64,000 nt of DNA from Physcia stellaris (lineage: Eukaryota > Ascomycota > Lecanoromycetes > Caliciales > Physciaceae), in assembly GCA_018902385.1 (NCBI GenBank), contig JABSSW010000001.1, positions 1,612,001-1,676,000 of the forward strand, written 5' to 3'. Position numbers and translations under genes: made by a program. The notes beneath the pieces are model-generated. The model saw only the letters and a list, made by a program, of their open reading frames with translations, searched no databases and was not told the DNA's origin. How positions within the stretch are numbered: the first letter of the stretch is position 1; every line of letters begins with the position of its first letter. Positions 1-10,959 of this stretch are shown here, piece after piece.

Positions 1-1393
1 TTGACCCTGGAGGCCTTGGAATTAGCCAAGAGAGCTCATCTCCCCTTACTTGACCTTCGAAGACTTACCGGTCATGTGCTCTCTACCCTGCAAAGTGACC
101 TTGGATTGGAGAGGAGCAACCCCGCAAAGTACGATGCTGCAGCCCATGTACCTGAGCCAGCTGGAAGGAAGACCACCCTGAGAGCTTCAGGAAGAGAGGT
201 GATCGCACAGCGGCCCACCATTAGCACGCTTGATCCAAGTTTGGACAATGCGATTGGAGGCGGCATCCCCACGGGCTACATTACTGAGATTGTAGGCGAG
301 AGGTAAGCTCTTTGCAAAGGATCTCGTCCCTAATCTAGAAGTTGACTGTGATCCCCATTTAGTGGCGCCGGCAAGACTCAGCTCCTCCTGACTCTACTGC
401 TCTCAGCCCAATTACCGTCGCCCCAGGGTCTATCCAGCTCGAGCCTTTACATCTCTACCGAGGGTGCTCTTGCAACCAGTCGCTTGACTCAAATTCTCTC
501 AACCCACCCGTTGCTCTGCGACCGAGGGTCGGCGCCTTCGCTCTCCAAAGTGTTCAGTATCCAGACACCTGACCTGGAGTCTCAAGAGCACATCATTACC
601 TATCAAGTACCAATCGCAATCGAAAGAGAAAAGATAGGCCTAGTCATCATCGACTCGATAGCGGCGAATTACCGCGCCGAGCGCGATGACTCAAATACAG
701 GATCTGCAATGGCAGAGCGCTCGGGCCACCTTGCGAAACTTGGCGCACATCTTCGCAGCTTGGCTCGAGATTACAACTGTGCCATCGTTGTCGCAAACCA
801 GGTCTCGGATCGCTTCGCACCTCTACCCCCGACAGCCCCTCGCACGACGGCAAAGCCTCTTGTAACATCGTCACCATACCAGCCTTCGTCCTCACTTCCT
901 CAATATCAGCAATCGAAAGGCTCCAATCCTTTGGTCCTCGATCATCAATTGCGATTTTTCTCAGGCTGGGGTTCTGACCCTGCCTCGGGTGCACATAGCC
1001 TCAAAAGCCCTTCCCTGGGTCTTGTCTGGGCAAACCAGATCGCATGTCGTATCGTGCTCATCAAAGAAGCTTGCTACAAGGCTAATCCGATGGTACTACT
1101 TGGCGAAGCTGCGGAGAAGGAATCTGCGGACTGGAGTTCTTGCACATGGCGGAGGTGGATAAAGGTTGCTTTTTCCTCATGGGTGGAGGGCACATCGGAT
1201 AGTGGGCATGGCGTAGAGTTTGAGATCTGGAGTGGTGGGCTCAGGGCCGTGAATGTCCAGACGAAAGATGTAAGCTGATGGACTATTACAAGTACAAATA
1301 CTCGCTTACTGCCAGGTTACGGGCACGAGAGCATTGGGTAAGCCAAATGTGCAAACCGAGATCAACATGCAGATCATTAACGAGTCACGATAA
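1..1393 (+). CDS. RAD57: RAD57-like RecA/Rad51 paralogue, 5' end missing
   Basis: This is a Rad51 paralogue of the Rad57/XRCC3 type, an assembly factor for Rad51 filaments in homologous recombination in the nucleus. The 5' end lies outside the window. Exon 1 runs to 302, an intron follows (303-362), and splicing creates the Walker A motif GESGAGKT across the junction. Walker B appears as LVIIDS, followed by the SxxxN-rich RecA loop region ending VVANQVSDRF. An N-terminal stretch ALELAKRAHLPLLDLRRL matches fungal Rad57 proteins. The unspliced reading frame stops at 1278. A GTAAGC..CAG intron at 1270-1315 would instead extend the protein by 25 residues to a TAA at 1391-1393, in frame. I prefer the spliced form, but only moderately. 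The next gene converges tail to tail. Confidence 0.85.
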
Positions 1394-1792
1394 TTCCCTA
1401 CTGGCACGGTCTATTGCAGTCTCTCGTACCATCGCCTATCGATGCTGAAATTGGTATCATGAAAACTCTGATTGTGACCTCACTGAAAAGCCAAACAAAG
1501 AGTCAGGTTTAGGGCACGTTGGTATCAACATTGTGCCCTCAAGGCGACCTGGCTGGCTACATCTGAGGCAGCTTCTGAGACGAAAGTAGAATTACAATAA
1601 TTGCAAAGGTTGTTGTAGACTAAGGTATTCAGTTGCTCCATTCGCTATGCTTTTTGATCAAGCATCCACAGCTCGGATAACAGAAATGCAACGCTCGAAT
1701 GCGAACTAACGTGCTCCAATCGGTAGACGGTTCAGATCATGGCGCCACCACGAGATCGACGTGGCCAGCTTACCTTGCCTGAGAGCAAGACA
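1394..1792. other. Convergent intergenic stretch
   Basis: This is the space between two convergent genes and must hold both 3' ends. I see no reading frame, repeat or RNA gene that I can support. Confidence 0.5.
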
Positions 1793-3412
1793 CTACTGAG
1801 TGCCATCGCCGCGACCTCGATTGCCTCTCCCGCCTCGTCCACGTCCTCGGTGATTCCCTTCTCCGCTGCCACGATCGCCACGAAAGCCTCCACGGCCGCC
1901 TCGATGTCCGCCTTCATTTCCACGGTCGCCGCCGCCACGTCCACGACCGCCTCGTTGTCCGCCTCGGAACTCCCCGCGGCCACGGCCACGACCATGATGC
2001 ACCTCATGGAACCCATCACCGCCATTGGCGGCTGGTGCAGATATTTCAGAAGGTGCTGCATATCCCGGCGGTTGCTCGATCGGAACATCTTCAGCCCAGC
2101 TCTGCGTACCGGACATGGCTGCCGGAGTTGCTTTGTTCCCTGTGTCAGTCTCAGCAGGGTCGCGGGGGACCTCGACCCAGCTATCAGGACCATCCTGGGT
2201 GGAGATTGAAGCCTTGACGTCCCAATTGGTTTCGGCAGCAGCGTTGGCGGCCCCTGCATCGATGTTGGATGCCTCGGGAACGGTGGGAGTGTCCACGTGG
2301 AGAGCGTTGCCGTTGGATATGGGCATGGAGCTCGCATCCTCCATTTCGGTCATTGTTGCATGAGCAATTGTAGGATCGGTGGCCATTGATGTTGAAGGCG
2401 CTTCAATCTCGGCCGCAGGGGCAGTGGGCTCGGATTGAGCGACGTCTTCAGCCCACGCTTCCTCGGCAGCGTACGGGGCATACTCCGAAGCCAACTCCTT
2501 GACTTGCTTGACTGACAGAAGATGTCAGTGGGGCTTGTTCCCTGACTCGAGTGGTTCAAGACATTTACTCACACGTAAACTCTGAGGGAGTCTGATCAAC
2601 CGTGGGCACCATGTCCTCGCTTCCTGAAATCAACTTTTCCATGGCAGTGACAGCACTAGTCTCACCCCCGTAAACTAGCAATAGAGCCCCTTCAAATGCC
2701 CGATTCTCTGGAGACGTCTCATCCCCACCCTGTCTCTTGGCGGCGGCTGCTCTCAAAAATTTGCTGAGGATCAGGAGATCATCTTTGCTCTCCTTCTTGG
2801 CGACGGCTTGAGCTTCAGACACAGCCGCGTCGCGTACCTTTTCTAATTCGTCTTTGTGAGAAGTCTCGAGCGCTGATTTTTCTGCAGCAATACGTTTTTG
2901 ATACTCTTCATCGAACTGCTTGTATTGAGCAAGCTGCTCCTCAAATTGGGTGAGAGAGGCTTGTAATGAGGGTTTCTTCTGAGCTTGGGCTTTTTGGTCT
3001 GTATTAATTTTACGGGAGCTGAGAAGCTCGTCGAGCGAGAGGCCAGGGTTTTCGGCAATAATGGAGTCCACTTTTTGAGTAGCGTTCTGACGAACGGTTG
3101 GTCAGCCTCAGTCTAGAGATCAAGGCCCACTCAACCATACCAACTTCTTCTTCACGTTGCGGATGTTTCTATAGAAATCGAACTCTCAGCCAAGCAATAG
3201 CGCATATTAACGATTTTAGCATACTTGTAGAGCTCTTTGATATAAGGGCTCTCGTAAATGCCCTCATTTCCATTTGTGGATGTATCAGCAGTGCCGTTGC
3301 CAGCTTCAGCATCTACTGGTGTTGATGTTGATTGGGCTGGGGTTTCGGCATTGGCTTTCTTCTTTCGACCTCGCTTTGACTGTTGCGTGGTATCCGGAGC
3401 AAGTGCAGACAT
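1793..3412 (-). CDS. YAG7: YAG7-like RNA-binding protein with RGG tail
   Basis: The model has four exons read leftward: 3412-3225, 3168-3141, 3086-2573 and 2511-1793, giving 482 residues. The N-terminus is a low-complexity Lys/Ala/Thr segment (SKRGRKKKANAET), then YESPYIKELYK, NIRNVKKKLNAT and the block DSIIAENPGLSLDELL, as in the fungal YAG7-like dimerisation domain. A charged coiled-coil-like stretch (QFEEQLAQYKQFDEEYQKR) follows. The last about 75 residues are a dense RGG/RGR box, which in this family points to RNA or ribosome association; this is inference from composition. Exon 2 is only 28 bases and is needed to restore NIRNVKKKL between two introns. The start is the first Met, in a MSALAPDTTQ context. 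About 200 bases separate it from a divergently read small gene, so they may share a promoter. Confidence 0.8.
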
Positions 3413-3614
3413 CTTAAGGAATATCAAGATTATCTAGGACTAATAGGTTCGTAGGAGATGGAGATGGAGTTAAATTTGATGATAGAGCTCCTTTGAAAGC
3501 TCACAAGAACAAGGCTGATGCTTGGCGTCTGCTCCGCGTTCTTCGGGCCGGGCGCGGAAAGCTCCGCAATCCATCACCCAAAAACGCCGAAACTCATTCT
3601 TCCGATGAGCTGCA

Positions 3615-4031
3615 ATGACAAGAACGTCTCGGGCTCAGCGTCATGCTACTGGTAGGATATCATGACCTCTCAGTACCACCGAGGGGACCCACCTTTGACC
3701 ATCATCCATTAGAGTGTCTCTCGGTATCTCTCCAAAGATTGCAGCCACTCCTGCAATCAAATACGTCCGTCCAGTAAATTTTGTGAACGACTGGCAGAAT
3801 GGTATATTCAACCCCTATCTCGTCGATTTGAGTCCTTTGCCCTTCCTCATTTCTTTTGGAAAAAGGCCAACGGAACCTTCTTTGTTCAAGGAGTTATGCT
3901 TGGACAGGATTCCATCGTGCTGCGCTTTGATTTACCTGGCTATGTTTACTCTAGTCTGTCCCATAGCCTCGGACCATGCGATGCAAATTTTCTGTACTTC
4001 TTTCCAGACCTACTCACCTTTACCCACTTAG
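3615..4031 (+). CDS. Small basic-N-terminus protein, unknown
   Basis: I do not recognise this protein. A 37-base first exon (3615-3651) joined to 3715 across an intron gives MTRTSRAQRHATVSLGIS followed by ATPAIKYVRPVNFVNDWQ. The positively charged, Ser/Arg/Thr-rich start without acidic residues looks like a mitochondrial presequence (inference). The intron has tandem acceptors AGAG, and only the second keeps the frame. The far C-terminal part (Cys-rich, TLVCPIASDHAMQ) is not convincing and the true gene may splice again after about 3890. It is read away from the YAG7-like gene across a shared 200-base promoter interval. Treat both function and 3' end as open. Confidence 0.35.
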
Positions 4032-4294
4032 GATTGAATCAGGAGTTCATGCTTTCATATCCTTTGTACCGAGGATTTGTACGCGTCGTGCCTTGCTCAG
4101 TATACTAGTGGCGGTGCCGAAGCAGCACGATTGCACCATACCATACAGCAAAGTAACGTCGCCCAGGTTTGTTTTTGATAATTTTCACGGTAGTCTCATG
4201 TAGGATAATCAGACGCATACAAAGTAATGCCCTGATTCGCTGCTCCGATACTAAAGGTAACGATATCCATTTACCGAGGAACCCATGGATGTAG

Positions 4295-6097
4295 CTAATG
4301 GGCAAGGGCGAATGTCTTCTTCAGCGTTGGAAGGCTGGGAGTGAAGAAATATTCGCCACCCTTAGACTGAACCCACTCCGCATCTAGTTTCAGCTCACCA
4401 CTCTCGTTCTTCGGGGTCATGCCTGCGGAGGCTCTTGGACCACCATTGGCTTGGCCTATGATAGGGTCAAAACCTAGATAGCAGATCGGTCAGCACCGTC
4501 TTGAATTCTTGAAGAAAACTGTCTCGGCCAGTGCAGATTCTCGATATGGATATCATACCAGGTTGTACCGATTTACCGAATATGAAGCCTTTGTTGTTCG
4601 CCCAAGCTGAGTCGCGTCAGCAAACCAAGTCAACAGCAGTCTAAATCGATGACTCACATTGCTGGATAAACTCGAAGCCGTTGGCAATATTACTCTGATA
4701 TGCAACGAAAAGAAGACCACGCTGCGACTTAGTTTTGCCCGATGTAGCTTCATCTTTGGAAACCTCGGGTCCAAATTGAATACCGCTACGGATCATTCGA
4801 CGGGACTCTACGTTTGTTTTGCCCAGATCGTCACGAGGATTAGTCTTGCGGGTGTGGGCTGCAAAGGGACATCTGTCTTGAGTTTGCTTATCTTCCGGAA
4901 AGGCATAGCTGAAGTTGTCATTGCGGTTGGGATCCGCACCGAGAGCTGGATCGTCCTTTGTTGGAGTAAGATCAATCGGTGCACCTTTGGAATCCTTTAG
5001 CCGACAGATCATACACCAAATCCATGCCCTGGAATTACATACCACTCTTCCACCGTCCAACCATGCGAGCTCCAAGGAGTTCGCTTCCAACATTGGGTGG
5101 CAGGACGCCAGTTATAGGGTTCTTCTTGAGGAACTCATTGAACTCCGGAACCAGCTGAGGCAGAAAGCGGAAGGTTAGAAAGGTTCCGTCTAGCGCCCAC
5201 GGTGGTCGAGCAACCGTATCAGCTTCTCGACCGCAAAGAATGATGCCCTGACGTATAAAATCCTGACCAGGAAGGGCCTTTGGATCGACACCTGTTACAA
5301 CCGGCTGAGAGACGCCATCGAGGAAGCCAAAGCTATATGACCATCGTCAGTGCGGGGAAATATGCCGGGAAGCGCGTGGTACAAACTGCTCATGACCTGC
5401 CTCCTTGCCCGGTCTGACATCTCCAACAAGCTGCAGTACCTCGCGAATGGCAGCATTAGGCGTTCCGACCGCAAAAAGCTTCTTGATATCTGATATAATT
5501 GGGTCAACCGTCTCGTGGCAATCCCCGGTGACCATGATCAGGCCGTGAATGTCCTTTTTGAAAGCTGGGAGCCAATCTGGATCGAATGTTCCAGAAGCGG
5601 ACGTAGTTCCTTTGTCACCAAGTCCTTGTGCATGAGCAAGCATGCCAGCGTTGAATGAGTCATCGCCGATTGCGTCCTTAATCCCAAGCTACACGATATA
5701 ACACTCAGCTGAGGAAAACCCAAAAGCCTTGGCACGGAGAAGGATTGTTTACCTCCAACAATCCCTTGTGGGTAAAGGCTATGTTGACACCGCTCAGTTT
5801 AATAAGCGGAGGAGGATTCGGCTTTCCTGCTGCATCCTTTTTGCTTTGTTCAATCTTCTTCCGGTCATCTACAACTTGTGCAGTTGATTTGATGCGAGGA
5901 ATGAGTTGGGTGAGCTTTGTCCGGAAATCGTGCACACGAGCATGGTCAATCTGGAAGAAGAAGAAAGTTTCCGTCTTCTTCGGAAGCCCCCCGAGCCTGT
6001 TTTCTGTAAGACTCATGCAATATACAAAGGGAGACGGCGCTCACAATATGTCACCCTGGACATCGCCAAGGTTCAGGGGTTTAGGCGTGGCAGTCAT
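4295..6097 (-). CDS. DyP-type heme peroxidase
   Basis: The family is dye-decolourising peroxidases, which use H2O2 and heme b to oxidise bulky phenols and dyes. Seven exons read leftward (6097-6045, 5996-5753, 5688-5387, 5332-5043, 4984-4658, 4606-4559, 4473-4295) give 480 residues, the usual length. The start MTATPKPLNLGDVQGDIL runs into LGGLPKKTETFFFFQI, the typical first strand. The distal-pocket GxxDG motif is present as HFGFLDGVSQP. The proximal heme ligand lies in CPFAAHTRKTNPR, followed by the conserved RSGIQFGPEV and GLLFVAYQSNI. The end NGGPRASAGMTP also matches the family. There is no signal peptide, so an intracellular place or non-classical export is likely. All seven exons join in frame, so the gene looks intact. 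Confidence 0.92.
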
Positions 6098-7104
6098 TGC
6101 GAGATCTTGGCGATAGACACTGTCCTTGTCCTGAATTTTCTGTTGAACAAGTGCTAGATGGGAATGAAGGAAGATTTCTTGTGGAAGGGAGTAATGAAGA
6201 CAACATTCCGGAGAAAGGAGCGATCTCTATATGGGAAGTGGTTTGACGTGCCAGGTAGGCCAACCTCGGAAAGAACATAATCCTGCAGGCTGTATTCTCT
6301 TACTCGGCCATCACCAAGAGGTCAGACACGTCAATCTTGCAGGGTGGCTGTTGAGTTTATGACCAGTGGAAGCAGGAAATCAGTTCCATAGCCGATGGCG
6401 TCGCGAGGTATGCATGAATACGAGAGATGAGCACGCTCTGAATGCCTGGAAGGTGCATATTGGCAACACGAGTTAAGCAAAGTGATCAGTCGGTGTATCT
6501 TTTGACCAACCGATTTTCCAAATCGTTGATGATACATAAGATTGACGAAGAGATCGCAACTTACAGCGGTGAATGCAGACATGCGTGTCCGTAAAGGGAC
6601 GAGCTTGAGCGCTACAGTACGGTTGCGCGGGGAAGTTGACCTGAACTTTCGCGCCCTTCAAGACTGCCTACTGTGTTTCGCCTAAGTGTCAGCATTAGTG
6701 CAAGTAAGCTTGTAGCGCTGTTAGTCGTCAACACGAAGCTGTGAGGTCCTAAATGATTGCATATGAACAGAACAAGGATACGTAGAAGATGATTGGTGCG
6801 CGGAGGTTGCCGTAGGGCCATCTGCAGCTTGCGCTGTCGCTAGCCGATTCACAAGGCATGAGGTAGTATAGCGAGTTGACATCATTGTTGTATTGCTATG
6901 ACCATACGAAGTCGAGAACGGACACGGGATTACTGGTCTCAGACGGTAGTTGAGGTATTCAGGGCATCTGCCGCTAGAATAGCTTGGTGGACCTTTTGCT
7001 TTCTGGTTTTCTTTGGAATTCGATCGAAGTACTCCAGTACGGGGAGATGCGACAAGATCTACAAGCTGTCGAAAGCCATGTCGTGGAGCCAAGGAGGCTA
7101 CCCC

Positions 7105-7353
7105 TCACTCATAGTCACTAATGTATGTCGACATCGTGTCCGAGACTGACTTCGTATCCACGGCTGACGTCGCATCCAACATCGAAGTCGTATCCAGCAG
7201 TAACATCGTAACACAAGCCATTGATTTATCCGTTCGCTTATGGTAGCAGTCAGCCAAGGAACATCGGTGAATGGTGTCCCTCGATACAGCTTCGATGCCA
7301 TGCATGTCCTGGCCTCCGACCTTGACCACGGGATTGCCGAGAGGAGCTTTCAA
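7105..7353 (-). CDS. Short reading frame with hexapeptide repeats
   Basis: This is an 82-residue frame of unknown function. Its C-terminal third consists of hexapeptide-like units LDTTSM, LDATSA, VDTKSV and SDTMST, encoded by the 18-bp tandem repeat described separately. The N-terminal part (PVVKVGGQDMHGIEAVSRDT) has no motif I know. The repeat unit being a multiple of three, with the frame open through it, is weak evidence for coding. It may be an exon of a longer gene or chance. Confidence 0.2.
   Translation of the reverse strand: MKAPLGNPVVKVGGQDMHGIEAVSRDTIHRCSLADCYHKRTDKSMACVTMLLLDTTSMLDATSAVDTKSVSDTMSTYISDYE
7130..7219. repeat. Degenerate 18-bp tandem repeat, about 5 units
   Basis: Five consecutive 18-base units start at 7130, 7148, 7166, 7184 and 7202. 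The shared core is GAC-TCGTATCCA, for example GACTTCGTATCCACGGCT. The units have diverged by several bases each. The last is the weakest. Confidence 0.7.
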
Positions 7354-8151
7354 ATATTAATATCAAGTTCGACTCTATATTGGCCTTCATATCCCAGCTT
7401 CACCATATGGTAACCGAAGCTGCAGTTCTTGCAGATTGGCACGAATCATATCACCACCAAGTCAGTGGTCGTGTTCGACCTCAACTGGCTCTGCGGTTCG
7501 TCCTCGTCAGATACCAAAATGATGTTGGGGTCCTGAAGGCAATACATGCCATTCTCATCCTGAACGCTACCGTTGGTTCAAAAGACAGAAGAGGGAGGGA
7601 CAGAGAATTCTTACGATCGCAGGCATGCTCCCAATAAAAATACCAGCAAATCATGGACTCAGCATTTCTTGCCGAAAGCTTTGAAAGGCCAGGATCGCAA
7701 TGAACGCTCTGAGAATCCAAATGCCCTAGTTGGAATGTAAACACGCAACGCCCAAGAATTGCAAGTAATAAAGTTGTCTAAGCCAGCCAAATTGAGAGAT
7801 CATTGCTTTATTACAGTGTGCAAAACGCCTTCTTGCTGCTGCTTGATCGTATTCGTCAAACATACGAAGCACATCCACGGCTGAGAGAGATGTTTGATCA
7901 AAGCGGAGAATTGTACGCTATACCAGGCCATGGAATAGATATGTTACTGTTCCATAACTCTTTCGAGATCCCCAGGAGACTTGATGCCTATCGACTGGGC
8001 ATCCCTAGATTGGTACATTCAATCCCGGTTCTTGAAGCAATGAATGTAGAAGTCTGTGCTCTCAATCAGCATCAGCCTGAGTGTAATTATCTAGCCATAG
8101 GCGGCGTGACGCTATATCGAAGTTGAATATTTACTTCTGGATCACTGATCC

Positions 8152-9450
8152 TCATATGCTTCTGCGTTTCCAAATGGCTTTGGCTTCAAGTAAGCTGAGT
8201 ATGAGCCATCCCAAGAACAAAATCACTGTCATAACCGAGGTTAGCCACTTTATCCCCGGACTTCCAAGCGTTTCTCCAATCTGCATGGTTGCCAACGCAA
8301 AGCCAGCATTAGGAAATATAAATCCCCACCAGGTGAGGTTAAAAGTCATGTGCTTGTAGCCTTGAAGAATAGATACGGTGCTCACACCGAAAAACCAAAA
8401 GGCTAAAAGCCAGAGAAAAATACCAGCAGCGGTGCCCAGCACGTGGATCGTCTCTGCCGCAGTACTCGTGGTGGCGCCTAAGAAATGGGCTGGCAGCGCT
8501 TTTGACGCGGTGCCACCTAAGGTGAATAGTGCTAGTACAGTGTAACCTATGCTGTGAGCCCGAGGAGTGGAGCATCGAGGGGATTGCCACTTAACTGACC
8601 TGTTGGCCCAACTGCAATATACATTCCAGGCCGATGCGATGGATCAGGCAGATCATTGTGCAGCAAGCGAATAGTCCAAAGAACGTACAGAAATGTTGTC
8701 ACCATCCACCCCAACCCCTGACCCAGGACACCTGCGATCCAGATCCGGCTGGCGGCCCACGACGGCTGATGCTGAAGTAATGTCCCAGCCAGTGGTCCTG
8801 TAACAAGAAGAGGGTATATAGGTAGAATCCAAGAAGGAGTCATTGTTGAGAGTGGAAGGTTCTGTAAGATGAACAAGGCCTGATAGTGGACAATGGCGGC
8901 ACAAGCGACGCAAGCAACATAGCACCAGAACAGGACCTCAAGCACCTTTACAAGCCATGGCCCACAAGAAGGTAAGGCGTAAATCGAGATATTTTGGATG
9001 ATCAAGGCTATCGAAACCCCAAAAGTACCGAAGTAGAAGGATTCAACGGGATCACGGAGCGATTTGGATAGAGCTCCCCGATGCTTTACAAAACGCGTGA
9101 CCATCATACCTACAAAAGTAACAAAGGAAACCAGATCCAAGATAAAAATGACCTTGCCAATAGTGATCAAGCCTTGAAACTGATGAGGGGTTTGAAAGAG
9201 AACAATGGCGAGGGAGCCAGTAGCTGGGGCAATATTGGGAGTCAGTTCTATCTCTTCAATTTCGCTACCGAATTGCCGCAGCTATAGGAACATAACCCGC
9301 AAGGTTAGAAGAATCCGAGATTGACTGACCCATGTTGGCAGAGAACCAGGCCCAATTCACGTCTTTGGTCTGACGTTGAGCCTTGGCCATCATCTTTGCA
9401 GAGCTATCAACATCTAAGGCAGACCCGAATATCCTCGGATCGCCGTCCAT
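8152..9450 (-). CDS. TDT-family (Mae1/SLAC1-type) membrane transporter
   Basis: This is a tellurite-resistance/dicarboxylate transporter family protein of the plasma membrane; fungal members include malate (Mae1) and sulfite (Ssu1) carriers. Three exons read leftward (9450-9330, 9223-8600, 8546-8152) give 379 residues. The entry motif NWAWFSANM joins across the 106-base first intron to ATGSLAIVLFQTPHQFQGL, which is the conserved first helix. After that come about ten hydrophobic segments, including the IGKVIFILDLVSFVTF helix and the late GFIFPNAGFALAT block. The second junction restores VGPTGYTVLAL. The substrate cannot be read from sequence. The first 40 residues are hydrophilic and cytosolic-looking. 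The upstream region carries a perfect bZIP-like inverted repeat at 9602-9636. Confidence 0.88.
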
Positions 9451-9601
9451 GACTGGTAATGAGGCTGAGAAATGGAACGTATCAGAGACAGAGTATAAAG
9501 AATGGTAATGAGAGCAAAGAGTGTGGAGAACCGGAAGATGAGACCATCCTGATGGCTAGTACTCAAGGCTCGCGACTCCGGTTGCAACGGCGTGGAAAAT
9601 A

Positions 9602-9636
9602 CACGTCACGTTATTGTCCAAGTTTCAGGTGACGTG
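9602..9636. promoter_or_regulatory. Inverted TGACGT half-sites
   Basis: CACGTCAC (9602-9609) and GTGACGTG (9629-9636) are perfect inverted copies separated by 19 bases. They lie about 150-190 bases upstream of the transporter start. Each arm contains TGACGT, the half-site of CREB/ATF-type bZIP proteins. Binding is inferred from the motif only. Confidence 0.4.
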
Positions 9637-9819
9637 AACGGGAACGCTATCAGAGAGGCGGCGCCGAAGCTGAACAAGCCCAGCCATTAGAGATGAAGGG
9701 TGGAACAGATAGATGACTGCATACATCTCACGAGGCCCAGTTGGCATCGGTAGCCTAGGTAGTACACTACTTATGATGTGCGACTTAGTGTGCACTCTCA
9801 AACAAACGGACAGCCCGGC

Positions 9820-9900
9820 TAACCGGACAACAGCGCAGAACAAAGATAGCCCTAACCCTAGGACTTGTGCTGTCCGGTTACTTTAGGGGGGCTAATCTTT
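9820..9900. repeat. Nested inverted repeats
   Basis: TAACCGGACA (9820-9829) is matched by TGTCCGGTTA (9871-9880), a perfect 10-bp inverted repeat. Overlapping it, AAAGATAGCCCTAA (9842-9855) is matched imperfectly by the inverse of 9883-9900 (TTAGGGGGGCTAATCTTT). The segment also contains CCCTAACCCTA, two telomere-like units. It lies in the promoter interval between two divergent genes. No larger element or target duplication is evident. Confidence 0.55.
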
Positions 9901-10153
9901 CTAAAGCACCTCATGACTAAGCAAAGCAAGGCTACTCAGAATCTGGAAGGACCAAATCTCCCTCCACCATTAAGTATTGCCATCTGAGGTTCTCGACAGG
10001 CCAAGAGCAGTGTCGGATATGGACTTTCTCAAGCCCTGGCCCAAACCATTACGAATCCTTCCGTATTACCTTATTCTGTCATCTCACTGTCCTGCTTGAT
10101 GTAATGCTATCATCTATTTCATATTAGGACCTCGACAATCAGTCTCGTCAAGA

Positions 10154-10828
10154 ATGGCAGTCCGTGATGATGGACCTTTGCCAGAGCCTGGCGGCAGCAT
10201 TGAGCTCACAAACCTTGGCCGCCGTAACATCATCAGACCGCAAGGCAGGATGTCTTTGGCACCCTATGTCAGAGGGCCATCATATGCGAGTAACATCTCT
10301 GTATCGCAGCCTTTGCGAGCTCATACAGAGCTTGCATCGATTGGGGATCATACGCCTTACATAAACCAAAGCGGTACCAGTCCAGACATGGGCTTCTCTC
10401 CTGTCCCTAGGTCAAGAACTAGGCTCCCAACCCTCCTGCAAGCCTGGTGGTCCAACAACATCGTTCTCTCCCTGGATCACCTTCCCAGAACACCTTCAGT
10501 TAACACTGATCTTCGTGATTACCTTGCTTTGGAGCGGACTTACCTAGCTTACATGCGTACGTCAGTGGCTTTGGTCTCATTCGGCATCGTATTGCTCCAG
10601 CTTTTCATCTTGAAGAACGTGAATAGAACTACAGGTGTCTGCCTCGCGGCCGCATGTTCTGGGGCTGGCTTCTTGATGAGTTTACTGGGATGTTGCAGGT
10701 ATTTCATTCAACAGAAAACCCTCGAGCGAGGCAGAACGAAAGCCGGAGGCTGGGACATGTTGGCTATTGGGACTTTGTTCTTGGCCCTTATGATTGCAGT
10801 ACTCATCGCTATGATGATTGAAAGTTAA
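10154..10828 (+). CDS. DUF202-domain membrane protein
   Basis: A single exon encodes 224 residues. The first about 110 residues are hydrophilic, Ser/Pro/Arg-rich and probably disordered. The DUF202 signature then appears as DYLALERTYLAYMRTSVALVSFGIV, followed by three hydrophobic segments near 135-155, 160-180 and 200-222, with the last ending at the C-terminus. DUF202 is the membrane module also found at the C-terminus of VTC polyphosphate synthases and in fungal vacuolar proteins. This protein has only that module. Its biochemical role is unknown. It is transcribed away from the transporter gene. The interval of about 700 bases between them contains the inverted repeats described above. Confidence 0.82.
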   Translation: MAVRDDGPLPEPGGSIELTNLGRRNIIRPQGRMSLAPYVRGPSYASNISVSQPLRAHTELASIGDHTPYINQSGTSPDMGFSPVPRSRTRLPTLLQAWWSNNIVLSLDHLPRTPSVNTDLRDYLALERTYLAYMRTSVALVSFGIVLLQLFILKNVNRTTGVCLAAACSGAGFLMSLLGCCRYFIQQKTLERGRTKAGGWDMLAIGTLFLALMIAVLIAMMIES

Positions 10829-10959
10829 TCTCTTCATCCCTGAAGACAGGCCTGCTTGTGAGTAATATTTCTGACTTGCTTATATTCCCTGAGGTCGAGC
10901 AGTTCCTTGGCGATGAAAGGCACATCACTGTCGATGACAGTACAACTTCTCTTTGGTTT

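Larger units (their letters stand above)
6098..8151. other. Gene-poor 2-kb interval
   Basis: No secure gene is visible over 2 kb. Several frames of 60-125 codons exist on both strands but show no family motif and no convincing splice chain. The best are a minus-strand frame at 7353-7105 and a plus-strand frame at 7803-8126. The latter encodes 107 residues including RIRQTYEAHPRLREMF. It has no recognised domain. The segment upstream of 6097 must contain the promoter of the DyP peroxidase gene. Confidence 0.5.

Noticed and set aside
1732-2363. Long reading frames opposite and alongside the YAG7 RGG tail
   Set aside because: They are out-of-frame products of the low-complexity RGG-coding sequence and have no independent support.
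9849-9860. CCCTAACCCTA as an interstitial telomere
   Set aside because: Only two units are present, too few for a telomere relic on its own; noted only within the inverted repeat.
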